Shown piece after piece: positions 36,428 to 45,074 of a stretch of DNA of 64,000 bases. Numbering within the stretch: position 1 is the stretch's first letter; the number at the start of each line of letters is the position of its first letter. The notes under the pieces are model-generated. The model was given only the letters and a program-made list of their open reading frames with translations. It did not search any database and was not told where the DNA came from. The stretch is from a virus, in IMG/VR virus record IMGVR_UViG_3300020162_001876, positions 46,999 through 110,998 of that record; one strand, 5' to 3'. The position numbers and the translations under genes are program-made.

Positions 36428-37024
36428 ATGAAATACTTTCCAAAATCAAGAGTAATAACTAACCAAAAATCATCCCCAGGTCAATTTAAAACAACTAATG
36501 GGGATGAATATAATGGGCTCTATTATACTACATTTAAAGGAGAATCATTCACCGGAGAAAGTCCTACTAATGGTTTTTCAGCTCCCTTAACTGATACCCC
36601 TCCGGTAGCTAGTTTCGATTTTAGTAATCCTACAATTGAAAATTATAAACAATTAAAACCTGTTAATATTAATTTAGTTGATCCTACCCCTTTTACTCCA
36701 CGTCCTACTGAAGAAGATTATAGAATTGGTAAAATAACAAGATATTTTGCTAGACAAAGAAATGGCACTACCTTTAGGTTAATGGAAATTGATAAAGCAA
36801 CATATAATGCTTTTGCAAATGGTGTTGGTAATGCTAATACTTCATTATGGAAAGTAGTCTCAATATTTTGGCAGATATCAGGTCCACTTTATAATGAGAA
36901 AACAAATAATATAACAATTAGAGCTGGTATAATAGATACTAATCAAAGAATATTAGATAAAACTGAACCTAATTTTATTGGTATAAAACAGTATTTAACT
37001 GATTTAAAACAATTTTCAAGATAA
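36428..37024 (+). CDS. Baseplate-region protein of unknown function
   Basis: A 198-residue protein with an N-terminal Tyr/Gly-rich part (NGLYYTTFKGESFTGESPTN), a central EEDYRIGKITRYFARQ and a C-terminal WQISGPLYNEK...AGIIDTNQRIL. I recall similar blocks in unannotated baseplate-adjacent genes of related phages; function unknown. It is 6 nt after the lysozyme gene. Confidence 0.75.
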   Translation: MKYFPKSRVITNQKSSPGQFKTTNGDEYNGLYYTTFKGESFTGESPTNGFSAPLTDTPPVASFDFSNPTIENYKQLKPVNINLVDPTPFTPRPTEEDYRIGKITRYFARQRNGTTFRLMEIDKATYNAFANGVGNANTSLWKVVSIFWQISGPLYNEKTNNITIRAGIIDTNQRILDKTEPNFIGIKQYLTDLKQFSR

Positions 37025-37035
37025 TTAAAAAATTA

Positions 37036-37050
37036 AATATTTATAATAAA
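37036..37050 (+). promoter_or_regulatory. Late-type promoter motif
   Basis: AATATTTATAATAAA, 39 nt before ATG 37090; exact consensus. Confidence 0.6.
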
Positions 37051-37089
37051 CTAGTTTTTTAATAATAGTTAAACATAAATAATTAAAAT

Positions 37090-37782
37090 ATGTCTCATAT
37101 CAAATTGCAAGATCTTCTTAATGAAATCGATTGGATAATTAACTCTAAAACAGCCTCTAGTGGAGGAGGTGGTAAAAGATTTATCCCTACAGAAGGAAAA
37201 GTTCCTAGTAAAGTATTTACAAGTTTACCTGACCATTTTAAATTAAGAGGAAGTAGAGTATTAATATCTCCTGATGCTATTATTGCTATAAATTCTATCC
37301 AAAGAGGTAGAGGTGGGGCGACTAATTATAAAGAATTAGTAGGCAAAATCCAACAAGCTTTTGCTGTAAAAAGAGAAAAAGCAGACCTTAATATAGGACC
37401 CGCAGATACTACTAGTGATTTATCTACTTTTAAAAAAGGATTAATAGGTAGACTAGACTCAGCTGTTATAAATGGTAAAGAATTTAAAGTATGGAATGGA
37501 GAAGGTAAAGCTAAAGAAGATGGTAGTTTTATATTTCCATTAAGTCAATTTAAAACTTCTTCCTTACAAGAAAATGAAGAAGGTCTTACTTCACAACTAT
37601 ATACCCTTATTAGTAATGAAATGAGATTAGGTAAAAGAGCAAATATGACTGGGGCATCCCATCATATAGAAGAACATGAAAAAGCAGAAAAAGCAGTTGA
37701 AAATTTTCTTAGAATGAACCCATCTATGGAAGAACAACGAGATAGAATTGAAGATCATTTTTATAAACAACTATTTAAATAA
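37090..37782 (+). CDS. Unknown virion-type protein with helical leader and Gly hinge
   Basis: A 230-residue protein. It starts with an amphipathic helix (IKLQDLLNEIDWII) followed by TASSGGGGKRF; the gene at 5161 has the same helix-then-ASSGxGG arrangement. The C-terminal 60 residues are a charged helix with HHIEEHEKAEKAVENFL. Expected from a late promoter and possibly packaged in the head; no enzyme motif identified. Confidence 0.75.
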   Translation: MSHIKLQDLLNEIDWIINSKTASSGGGGKRFIPTEGKVPSKVFTSLPDHFKLRGSRVLISPDAIIAINSIQRGRGGATNYKELVGKIQQAFAVKREKADLNIGPADTTSDLSTFKKGLIGRLDSAVINGKEFKVWNGEGKAKEDGSFIFPLSQFKTSSLQENEEGLTSQLYTLISNEMRLGKRANMTGASHHIEEHEKAEKAVENFLRMNPSMEEQRDRIEDHFYKQLFK

Positions 37783-37802
37783 AATCTTAAATAATAAATT
37801 AA

Positions 37803-37834
37803 TTTGGCTCCTATAAGGAGCCTTTTTATATTTA
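37803..37834 (+). promoter_or_regulatory. Host-like promoter TTTG-N20-TATATTTA (polymerase gene)
   Basis: TTTG at 37803-37806 and TATATTTA at 37827-37834, separated by exactly 20 nt; ATG follows at 37854. Confidence 0.75.
37806..37827 (+). terminator. Terminator nested in a promoter spacer
   Basis: GGCTCCT/AGGAGCC stem, loop ATA, then T5. The stem lies between the TTTG and TATATTTA elements of the polymerase promoter (37803-37834). Confidence 0.9.
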
Positions 37835-37853
37835 ATTAAATAAAGGTTATAAT

Positions 37854-39185
37854 ATGTTTTATATAGTAGAATCACAAGAGCAATTATCGCAATTACATCC
37901 ACAAGAAAGTTGTTATATTAATACAATCCCATTATCATCTAACTACCACCCAGTATTAACTGAAGTATCATTAATTTATTATAAACCAAAATATGGTAAG
38001 GGATTAGTATTTACTATAAATCACAGTGAGGGATTTTACTTAAGTTTAGATAAAGTAAAAGAATTTATTTTAAACCATAAAATAATTTATGTTTTAGATA
38101 AAAAAACCACTTCTCATTTAATAGGAGAGGAATTTTTACAAAGTAAAGTACAAGATATTAATTTATTGTCATTACACGCCTCCCCAATCACTCCGTATAT
38201 ACAAGATTGTGAAACAAGCATTCACACTCATTTCCAAAGACTTTATAAGGATAAACCATATTTAAACTCTATTATTCCTATTTGTAAACATTATGACACT
38301 CAAGAAAAAATTTATAATGTAATACAAGAATGGGTAGAAAAACAACATGAAATCAAGTATTATAACGAGGAATATATTAAAGTGTTCTATCACATCGAAA
38401 AGCAAGGTATAACGTTAGATTTACCGGTTTTTAATGAAAGTTTTAATTTAAGTAATCCTAAATTTAATATAAAAGATGATAAAATTTATACACAATTTAA
38501 CTTAAATAATTTTACTTCTCGTCCTTCAAATTCATTTAATGGAATAAATTTTGCAGCTTTAAATAAACATAATGGACAACGAGCCTCTTTTATACCTCAA
38601 AATGATTACTTATTTGAATTTGATTATGATTCATATCATCCTCGTATTTTAGCTAAATTAATTGGATATGAATTTGAGGAAGAATCAGTTCATACTCATT
38701 TAGGGCAAATGTATTTTAAAACCAATATATTAACAGAGGAACAATACCAACAATCTAAAGAGTTAACATTTAAACAACTATATGGAGGGGTTTTTGAACA
38801 ATATAAAGATATTCCATATTTTGCTAAAATTATCCAATATACTGATAAAATATATAAAGATTTTAATTCCCTGGGATATATTGAATTAATAGGAGGGAGA
38901 AAACTATATAATATAGAAAATGCAACTCCACAAAAACTATTAAATTATATAATACAATCAGGAGAAACTTTTTATAATGTAAATTCTATAAAGAAAGTAT
39001 TAGAATATTTGGAGAATAAAAAAAGTAATATTATCTTATATACCTACGATTCTATATTAATAGATTATGATAAAGAAGATGGAAAAGAAACTCTAAAAGG
39101 TATTAGAAATATATTAGAAAATAGTTTTGGATTTAAAATAAACGCTAGTTATGGGACAAATTACAATAATTTAACAAAAATATAA
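37854..39185 (+). CDS. Small family A DNA polymerase
   Basis: A 443-residue polymerase of the Pol I family, unlike the family B enzyme (gp43) of T4. Motif A is FEFDYDSYHPR (residues 254-264, catalytic Asp257). Motif B is the shortened SKELTFKQLYGG (301-312). Motif C is YTYDSILIDY (397-405), with Asp399 followed by Ser where HDE is usual. A family A helix precedes these (FYHIEKQGITLDLPVF, 178-193), as does TSRPSNSFNGINFAAL (221-236). The N-terminal 160 residues have no recognisable exonuclease motifs. It is much shorter than typical phage PolA. It may be the replicative enzyme or a specialised one. Confidence 0.8.
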   Translation: MFYIVESQEQLSQLHPQESCYINTIPLSSNYHPVLTEVSLIYYKPKYGKGLVFTINHSEGFYLSLDKVKEFILNHKIIYVLDKKTTSHLIGEEFLQSKVQDINLLSLHASPITPYIQDCETSIHTHFQRLYKDKPYLNSIIPICKHYDTQEKIYNVIQEWVEKQHEIKYYNEEYIKVFYHIEKQGITLDLPVFNESFNLSNPKFNIKDDKIYTQFNLNNFTSRPSNSFNGINFAALNKHNGQRASFIPQNDYLFEFDYDSYHPRILAKLIGYEFEEESVHTHLGQMYFKTNILTEEQYQQSKELTFKQLYGGVFEQYKDIPYFAKIIQYTDKIYKDFNSLGYIELIGGRKLYNIENATPQKLLNYIIQSGETFYNVNSIKKVLEYLENKKSNIILYTYDSILIDYDKEDGKETLKGIRNILENSFGFKINASYGTNYNNLTKI

Positions 39186-39194
39186 ATAAAAATT

Positions 39195-39662
39195 ATGATT
39201 AATACACAGGTTATAGATCCTTCATATATTTATTTCAAATACGACATTGATGTCACATGCCCTGATTTAAAAGATATGAATAAATTATTTTGCACATTTT
39301 CTAGCAAAAATGACTTAGAGGAAACTCTTTCAAAAATACAATCTCAATACAAAATTTTATTTAGTAAAATATTTGTACTATACATAGAATCTACTGAGGA
39401 ATATGTTTGTACTTATAATATAGATCATAATAATATGACTAATAACTTATTATATAATACTATTTTATTACATAGAAAGAAAGAAAGTAATACTCTTTAT
39501 ACTATTAATGCTTTAAATGATTTGATTAAATCATTAAATGGTGGTGTGTTAGATAATAGTTTTATGATTAATTGGAGAGATTATCAAAATAGTATATTAC
39601 TTACTCATACAGGAGCATTGAAAAAACTTGATACTAAGATTTACAAAATAATCACTTTATAA
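39195..39662 (+). CDS. Unknown protein in the replication cluster
   Basis: A 155-residue protein 9 nt after the polymerase gene. The C-terminal block (LYTINALNDLIKSLNGGVLD, then NWRDYQNSILLT) is one I recall from unannotated genes next to replication genes in T4-like phages. A mixed alpha/beta fold is likely; no catalytic signature. A translation or transcription regulator is conceivable by position only. Confidence 0.75.
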   Translation: MINTQVIDPSYIYFKYDIDVTCPDLKDMNKLFCTFSSKNDLEETLSKIQSQYKILFSKIFVLYIESTEEYVCTYNIDHNNMTNNLLYNTILLHRKKESNTLYTINALNDLIKSLNGGVLDNSFMINWRDYQNSILLTHTGALKKLDTKIYKIITL

Positions 39663-39667
39663 AAACA

Positions 39668-39699
39668 TTTGGCTTCCTTAGGAAGCCTTATTATATTTA
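39668..39699 (+). promoter_or_regulatory. Host-like promoter TTTG-N20-TATATTTA (SSB gene)
   Basis: TTTG at 39668-39671, TATATTTA at 39692-39699, 20-nt spacer; ATG at 39741. Confidence 0.75.
39671..39690 (+). terminator. Terminator nested in a promoter spacer
   Basis: GGCTTCC/GGAAGCC stem with loop TTA, followed by TTATTA; it lies inside the promoter at 39668-39699. Confidence 0.75.
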
Positions 39700-39740
39700 C
39701 GAATACAAATTAGTTTTAACATTTTAAATTTAAAAAAGTT

Positions 39741-40568
39741 ATGAATTTAGACTTGATTCAAAACAAGCTTAATGAATTGTCTGCACCTAAAGGGGGAGGA
39801 CAAAAAACAAACGATAAAGCACTTAGCTTTTGGAAACCACCTGTTGGGAAAGCCTTAGTAAGGTTTGTACCTTCAAAATTTAATCCTGAAAATCCATTTA
39901 GAGAATTATACTTCCATTATGGTATAGGGAAAAGAACAATTATTTCACCTTCAAACTTTGGTGAAAAAGATCCAATTATTGAATTTGCAAAAGAGCTTCG
40001 CAAAACTAAAGAACCTGAAAACTGGAAATTAGCTAAAAAACTTGAACCTAAAATGAGAGTTTTTGCCCCTGTTATTGTTAGAGGTGAAGAAGAAAAAGGA
40101 GTTCGTTTATGGGAATTTGGTAAAGAAATTTACCAATCATTATTATCACTAGCAGCTGATGAGGATATCGGAGATTTCACAGATGTGATGGAAGGTAGAG
40201 ATATGAAAGTTGAAACAGTAGGTCCTGAAACTACAGGAACTGATTATAATAAATCTCGTATTATGCCTGCTCTTAAAACTTCACCATTATGTAATGACAA
40301 TAGTGAATTAACTAAATGGTTAGAAACTCAACCAGATCCAACTTCATTCTCTAAAAAGTATACTTTTGATGAGATTAAACAATTTTTAGCTGAATGGTTA
40401 AATCCTGAAGAAGAAACTAAAGAAGAAGGAAGTATTATAGATGGTCCTGCTACAGATTTCGAACCATCTACTCCAGTAGAATCTAAATTTGAATTAGATA
40501 CTAAACCAAAAGCTAAAAGGGAAATTCCAACAGCAGATGAGTTTGAGGATTTATTTAACGAAGACTAA
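39741..40568 (+). CDS. 32: Single-stranded DNA-binding protein (T4 gp32-like)
   Basis: A 275-residue gp32-type protein. The N-terminal basic part (LSFWKPPVGKALVRFVPSKF) and the core with RELYFHYGI and MRVFAPVIVRGEEEKGVRLW match the family. The long acidic C-terminal tail (ADEFEDLFNED) is the protein-interaction arm. The Cys/His zinc ligands of T4 gp32 are missing (only one Cys), as in several distant relatives. It heads the recombination/replication operon ssb-uvsX-exonuclease-helicase. Confidence 0.93.
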   Translation: MNLDLIQNKLNELSAPKGGGQKTNDKALSFWKPPVGKALVRFVPSKFNPENPFRELYFHYGIGKRTIISPSNFGEKDPIIEFAKELRKTKEPENWKLAKKLEPKMRVFAPVIVRGEEEKGVRLWEFGKEIYQSLLSLAADEDIGDFTDVMEGRDMKVETVGPETTGTDYNKSRIMPALKTSPLCNDNSELTKWLETQPDPTSFSKKYTFDEIKQFLAEWLNPEEETKEEGSIIDGPATDFEPSTPVESKFELDTKPKAKREIPTADEFEDLFNED

Positions 40569-40575
40569 TTAATTT

Positions 40576-41646
40576 ATGGCCAGTAAAAAAGAAGAAAGCC
40601 TTTCCGGCAAAGTCGGAAAGGCAGTTACTGGAACTTTTTCACTTGATAAGTTCAAAAAAGGTAAAAATTTAGGACAGGGTGCTTCAAATTTTAAACCACA
40701 AGCGTGGATTAAATTTACTGAACCGGTTGCTGAAACATTAGAAATGCCTGGTATCCCTAAAGGGCATATCTCATTAGTGAGGGGTCATAGTAATACAGGT
40801 AAAACAACCTTATTAATTGAAGCGGCTATTGAAGCTCAAAAAACCAACGTACTTCCAGTTATTATAATTACTGAGATGAAACACAGTTGGGAACATTGGT
40901 CAGCAATGGGATTTGATTTAGGGGAAACTGTAGATACAGATGGTAATAAGGAATATGCTGGATTTTTCTTATATGCTGATAGAGAACAACTTCAATCAAT
41001 TGAAGATGTAGCAGCATTTATTGCTGATTTATTAGATGAACAGAAAAAAGGAAATTTACCTTATGATTTATTATTCTTATGGGATTCAATTGGTTCTATT
41101 CCCTGCCAAATGTCATTAGAGAAAAATTCTAATTCTCCAATGTGGAATGCTGGAGCGATGTCTCAGCAGTTTAGTAATTTTATTAATCAAAGAATTGTAA
41201 TGTCTCGTAAGGAATCACAACCTTATACTAATACAATGCTTTGTGTAAATAAAGTATGGGTAGAACCCGCTTTAATGCCTATGGCTCAACCTAAATTACG
41301 TAATAAAAACGGTGATAGTATGTTTTTTGATGCTTCATTTATTATTACTTTTGGTAACGTAACTAGTCCTGGTACTCAAAAAGTTAAAGCTACTAGAAAT
41401 GGTAAAGAAATTGAGTTTGCATTAAAAACTAAAATATCTTGTGATAAAAATCACGTAACAGGTGTAACCGCTAAAGGGACTATTGTAAGTACAGCTCACG
41501 GGTTTATTAAAAATTCACCTAATGAAATAAATAAGTATAAAAAAGAACATTCTAAAAATTGGGCTAGCATTTTAGGTAGTGATGATTTTGACATTGTTGA
41601 AGAAGAAAATACAGATTTTGTTGGGATAGATACATCAGAAATTTAA
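40576..41646 (+). CDS. uvsX: RecA-like recombinase (T4 UvsX-like)
   Basis: Strand-exchange protein for recombination-dependent replication and repair. Walker A is GHSNTGKT (residues 70-77), Walker B LLFLWDS (165-171), followed by the L1/L2 region and the C-terminal KAKGTIVSTAHGFI-like end. Length 356 (T4 391). The first 16 codons contain a perfect 9-bp inverted repeat (40598-40622). It lies directly after gp32 and before the 5'-3' exonuclease. Confidence 0.92.
   Translation: MASKKEESLSGKVGKAVTGTFSLDKFKKGKNLGQGASNFKPQAWIKFTEPVAETLEMPGIPKGHISLVRGHSNTGKTTLLIEAAIEAQKTNVLPVIIITEMKHSWEHWSAMGFDLGETVDTDGNKEYAGFFLYADREQLQSIEDVAAFIADLLDEQKKGNLPYDLLFLWDSIGSIPCQMSLEKNSNSPMWNAGAMSQQFSNFINQRIVMSRKESQPYTNTMLCVNKVWVEPALMPMAQPKLRNKNGDSMFFDASFIITFGNVTSPGTQKVKATRNGKEIEFALKTKISCDKNHVTGVTAKGTIVSTAHGFIKNSPNEINKYKKEHSKNWASILGSDDFDIVEEENTDFVGIDTSEI
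40598..40622 (+). promoter_or_regulatory. Hairpin in the first codons of uvsX
   Basis: GCCTTTCCG/CGGAAAGGC with a 7-nt loop, no T run after it. It is inside the coding sequence 23 nt after the ATG, so it may influence translation or be cleaved; it is not a terminator. Confidence 0.6.
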
Positions 41647-41648
41647 TT

Positions 41649-42677
41649 ATGAATTATAAAGATCTTTTAAATAATATAAAAGAAGATTCAACTAGTGAGG
41701 CCCTGCATTTAAATAGTAGGGTCTTACTTGTCGATAGTATGAATACCTTCTTAAGATCATTTGCTGTTATAAACAGTACAAATACTCAAGGAACTCAAAT
41801 AGGAGGTATGGTTGGATTTTTAAGATCATTAGCTTATGTAGTTAACTTAATACAACCTACTAGGGTAATATGTGTTTTTGATGGTGAAGGAAATACTACA
41901 AGTAGAAAAAATTTATATTCTGATTATAAAGCTAATCGTAAATTAAAAAGAGTGACAAATTGGTCCTCATTTGATAATTTAGAAGAAGAATCTGCTTCAT
42001 TATCACAACAAATGTTAAGATTAATTGATTATTTAAAAACGCTACCTATAAACATTATAACAAGGGATAAATTAGAAGCAGATGATATTATAGGTTATTT
42101 ATCCCCTAGATTCGATTCTACTATTATAATGTCAGCGGACCAGGATTTTTTACAATTATGTAGTGATAAAGTGCAAGTATATTCACCAATTAAGAAAAAA
42201 TTTTATGGTCCTAAAGAAGTGTTCGATGAATATGGGTTATGGCCTCAAAACTTTATAAATTATAAAGTATTAATGGGTGACACATCAGATAATTTACCTG
42301 GAGTTAAAGGTTTAGGTCCTAAAAAATTATATAAATTATTTCCTGAAATAACAGGAGATAGACAAGTACCTTTACAAGAAATTATTCAAAAAGGATATGA
42401 TAATAGTGAGGTAAATGGTCTTTATGGTAATGTTTATTTATTTAGAAAACAGTTGGAAATCAACGAGAAACTAATGTCATTAGCAAACCCCAATATGCCT
42501 GACTATGATATCAAAGTACTTAAAGATCTAATTAAAGAAGAACCTTATACTCTAAATCAAACAAGATTCTTACAATTACATCAATCAGATTTACTAGAAA
42601 TTCAAATCTCTCCTAATATAGAGTTTTGGGTCTCAAATAATTTTTCATATCTTACAAAATATAAACATAAAAAATAA
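41649..42677 (+). CDS. rnh: 5'-3' exonuclease/flap nuclease (T4 RNase H-like)
   Basis: FEN-family nuclease that removes RNA primers. Metal-binding acidic motifs are visible: RVLLVDSMNTF near the N-terminus, ICVFDGEGNTTSRK, KLEADDIIGYL, SADQDFLQL, and the helix-hairpin-helix region GDTSDNLPGVKGLGPKKLY. Length 342 is close to T4 Rnh (305). It sits between uvsX and the helicase, which matches its role in lagging-strand processing. Confidence 0.92.
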   Translation: MNYKDLLNNIKEDSTSEALHLNSRVLLVDSMNTFLRSFAVINSTNTQGTQIGGMVGFLRSLAYVVNLIQPTRVICVFDGEGNTTSRKNLYSDYKANRKLKRVTNWSSFDNLEEESASLSQQMLRLIDYLKTLPINIITRDKLEADDIIGYLSPRFDSTIIMSADQDFLQLCSDKVQVYSPIKKKFYGPKEVFDEYGLWPQNFINYKVLMGDTSDNLPGVKGLGPKKLYKLFPEITGDRQVPLQEIIQKGYDNSEVNGLYGNVYLFRKQLEINEKLMSLANPNMPDYDIKVLKDLIKEEPYTLNQTRFLQLHQSDLLEIQISPNIEFWVSNNFSYLTKYKHKK

Positions 42678-42688
42678 AAGTTATATAA

Positions 42689-44074
42689 ATGGTTGCATTT
42701 TCAAGTTTAAAGGATTATGGTCCTACTTTTCAAATAAAAGTTATAAGTTCCTTGTTAAAAAATAAGGGATTTTTACTTAATGTTAGAGACATTATTGATG
42801 ATAATCATTTTGAACATCCTGGCCATAAATGGATTTTAACTGAAGCATTAAAATATTTTGATAAATTTCATACTACTCCTACTCTTGATTCATTAAAAAT
42901 AGAAGTTAAGAAAATTGATAATGATATTTTACAAACAGCTGTAAAAGAGCAATTAAAATTAATTTACACCACTCAATATGATGATCAAGAATATGTTGAA
43001 GAAGAATTTGCTAACTTCTGTAAAAATCAATTACTAAAAAACGCATTACTTGATTCAGTAGATTTATTAAAAAGTGGTCATTACGATGATATTAGATTAT
43101 TAATTGATAATGCTTTAAAAGCAGGGGCCGATAAAAATCTAGGTCACGAGTATAAAAAAGATGTTGAATCTCGTTATAGAGAATCAAGTAGAAAAGTAGT
43201 ACCTACACCTTGGGCCATATTAAATACATTACTACAAGGTGGATTAGGTGGAGGTGATTATGGTTTAATCTATGGTGGTCCTGGTGGTGGTAAATCATGG
43301 GATTTAGTAGCCTTAGGAGCATTTGCTGGTTCATTAGGTTATAAAGTAATTCATTATACTTTAGAATTAGGTGAAGATTATGTTGGTAAAAGATATGATG
43401 CCTACTACACAGGGATTTCTGTAAGTGATGTTCACAATTTTCAAGATAAAATTAAGGAAATGTTAGATGAATATGATGATAATATTATTATTAAAGAATA
43501 TCCATCTAAAGGAGCATCTTTAACTACAATTAAATCGCATATTCAAAAAACAATGGATTTAGGTTTTACTCCTGATTTAATTTTAATTGATTATGTAGAT
43601 TTATTAAAACCTCCTTCAAGACGTAAAGAAAAAAAAGAAGAAATTGATGATTTACATTATGGAACTAAAGGTTTAGCCAAAGAATTAAATTTGCCTATTT
43701 GGTCTGTTTCACAAGTAAATAGAGCAGGTGCTAAAGATGAAATTGTAGAAGGTGATAAATCAGCAGGTTCATATGAAAAACAAGCCATTGTAGATTTTGG
43801 TATGTCTCAATCTAGGTTGAAAAAAGATAAAACTGAAGGTACAGGTAGATGGCATATTCAAAAGAATCGTTATGGTCCTGATGGTATGACTTACAATGTC
43901 AATATTGATACATCTTGTGGTCATATTGAAGTGCTAGGAGAATATGATGATACTGAAGATTATAAAAATCAACCACAAGCTTCTGCATCTAAATTTGGAG
44001 GAATTACTTCTAATGAGAAAAATACAATGAGTAATTTATTTAAAAATTTTACTTTAAACACTGATACTGAATAA
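42689..44074 (+). CDS. 41: Replicative DNA helicase (DnaB/T4 gp41-like)
   Basis: Hexameric helicase. Walker A is GGPGGGKS (residues 196-203), Walker B LILIDYVDLL (297-306), followed by SVSQVNRAGAKDE with the sensor Gln, and a C-terminal part rich in acidic residues as in gp41. The N-terminal 150 residues form the DnaB-like collar. Length 461 (T4 gp41 475). It closes the ssb-uvsX-exonuclease operon; a primase gene is not in this window. Confidence 0.92.
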   Translation: MVAFSSLKDYGPTFQIKVISSLLKNKGFLLNVRDIIDDNHFEHPGHKWILTEALKYFDKFHTTPTLDSLKIEVKKIDNDILQTAVKEQLKLIYTTQYDDQEYVEEEFANFCKNQLLKNALLDSVDLLKSGHYDDIRLLIDNALKAGADKNLGHEYKKDVESRYRESSRKVVPTPWAILNTLLQGGLGGGDYGLIYGGPGGGKSWDLVALGAFAGSLGYKVIHYTLELGEDYVGKRYDAYYTGISVSDVHNFQDKIKEMLDEYDDNIIIKEYPSKGASLTTIKSHIQKTMDLGFTPDLILIDYVDLLKPPSRRKEKKEEIDDLHYGTKGLAKELNLPIWSVSQVNRAGAKDEIVEGDKSAGSYEKQAIVDFGMSQSRLKKDKTEGTGRWHIQKNRYGPDGMTYNVNIDTSCGHIEVLGEYDDTEDYKNQPQASASKFGGITSNEKNTMSNLFKNFTLNTDTE

Positions 44075-44083
44075 TATTTATAA
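44073..44083 (+). promoter_or_regulatory. Late-type motif before nrdB
   Basis: AATATTTATAA, 26 nt before the nrdB ATG and immediately behind the helicase stop. Confidence 0.45.
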
Positions 44084-44109
44084 CCACGTCTTTTAAATTT
44101 TAAAAATTT

Positions 44110-45060
44110 ATGTTAACAATACCTCGCCATTATTATAAACCATTTGAATATCAAGAAGCTTTTGATTTTTATTTAAATCAACAAAGAGCTCACTGGTTAG
44201 CAGATGAAGTTCCTTTAGCATCTGATTTAAATGATTGGAAATTAAAACTAACAGAAGAAGAAAAAAACCTAATAGGTAACATTTTAAAATCATTTGCTCA
44301 AACTGAAGTACATGTAAATGATTATTGGTCATCAAATGTATCTAAATGGTTCCCAAAACCTGAAATAGTAGCAATGACTTCTACATTTGGTTCTTTTGAA
44401 GCAATTCATGCTCAAGCATATGCTCGATTAAACGAAGAATTAGGATTAGAAGATTTTGCAGCCTTTTTGGAAGATGAAGCATCAGCTGCTAAAATTGATA
44501 GATTATTAAATACTCCTAATGAAACTTTAGAAGAAAAAGCGCAATCTTTAGCAATATTTTCTGCTTTTACTGAAGGTGTTAATTTGTTTTCTTCATTCGC
44601 TATATTAATGTCTTTTCAATTAAGAAATTTAATGAAAGGTACCGGACAAATTGTAGAATGGAGTGTAAGAGATGAATCTTTACATTCAAAAGCTGGGTGT
44701 TGGCTATTTAGAACTTTATTAAATGAGAATCCTAAATTAAACACTGATGATTTACGTAATAAAATAACTGAAGCTTGTCATTTATCAGTAAAATTAGAAT
44801 TTGATTTTATTGATAAAGCTTTTGAAATGGGTGATATTGAAGGTTTAAATAAAGATCAATTAAAAAACTTTATTAAAGCTAGAGCAAATGAAAAAATAGT
44901 TGAATTGGGTTATCATGCTATATATAATGATATTGACCCAAATTTATTAAAACAAATGGAGTGGTTTGGTCATTTAACATCAGGTAAAACACATCAAGAT
45001 TTTTTCGCAGGTAGAGTAACAAGTTATGCAAAATCCACAGCCGATTGGGATGATTTATAA
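44110..45060 (+). CDS. nrdB: Ribonucleotide reductase class I small subunit
   Basis: Radical-generating beta subunit. The 316-residue ferritin-like protein has the metal-ligand helices: FAQTEVHVNDYW, SFEAIHAQAYARL, SAFTEGVNLFSSF and VEWSVRDESLHSKAGC. Length is short but normal for phage NrdB. It is followed 14 nt later by nrdA, so the order is B then A. It supplies dNTPs together with NrdA. Confidence 0.93.
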   Translation: MLTIPRHYYKPFEYQEAFDFYLNQQRAHWLADEVPLASDLNDWKLKLTEEEKNLIGNILKSFAQTEVHVNDYWSSNVSKWFPKPEIVAMTSTFGSFEAIHAQAYARLNEELGLEDFAAFLEDEASAAKIDRLLNTPNETLEEKAQSLAIFSAFTEGVNLFSSFAILMSFQLRNLMKGTGQIVEWSVRDESLHSKAGCWLFRTLLNENPKLNTDDLRNKITEACHLSVKLEFDFIDKAFEMGDIEGLNKDQLKNFIKARANEKIVELGYHAIYNDIDPNLLKQMEWFGHLTSGKTHQDFFAGRVTSYAKSTADWDDL

Positions 45061-45074
45061 ATAAATAATTAAAA

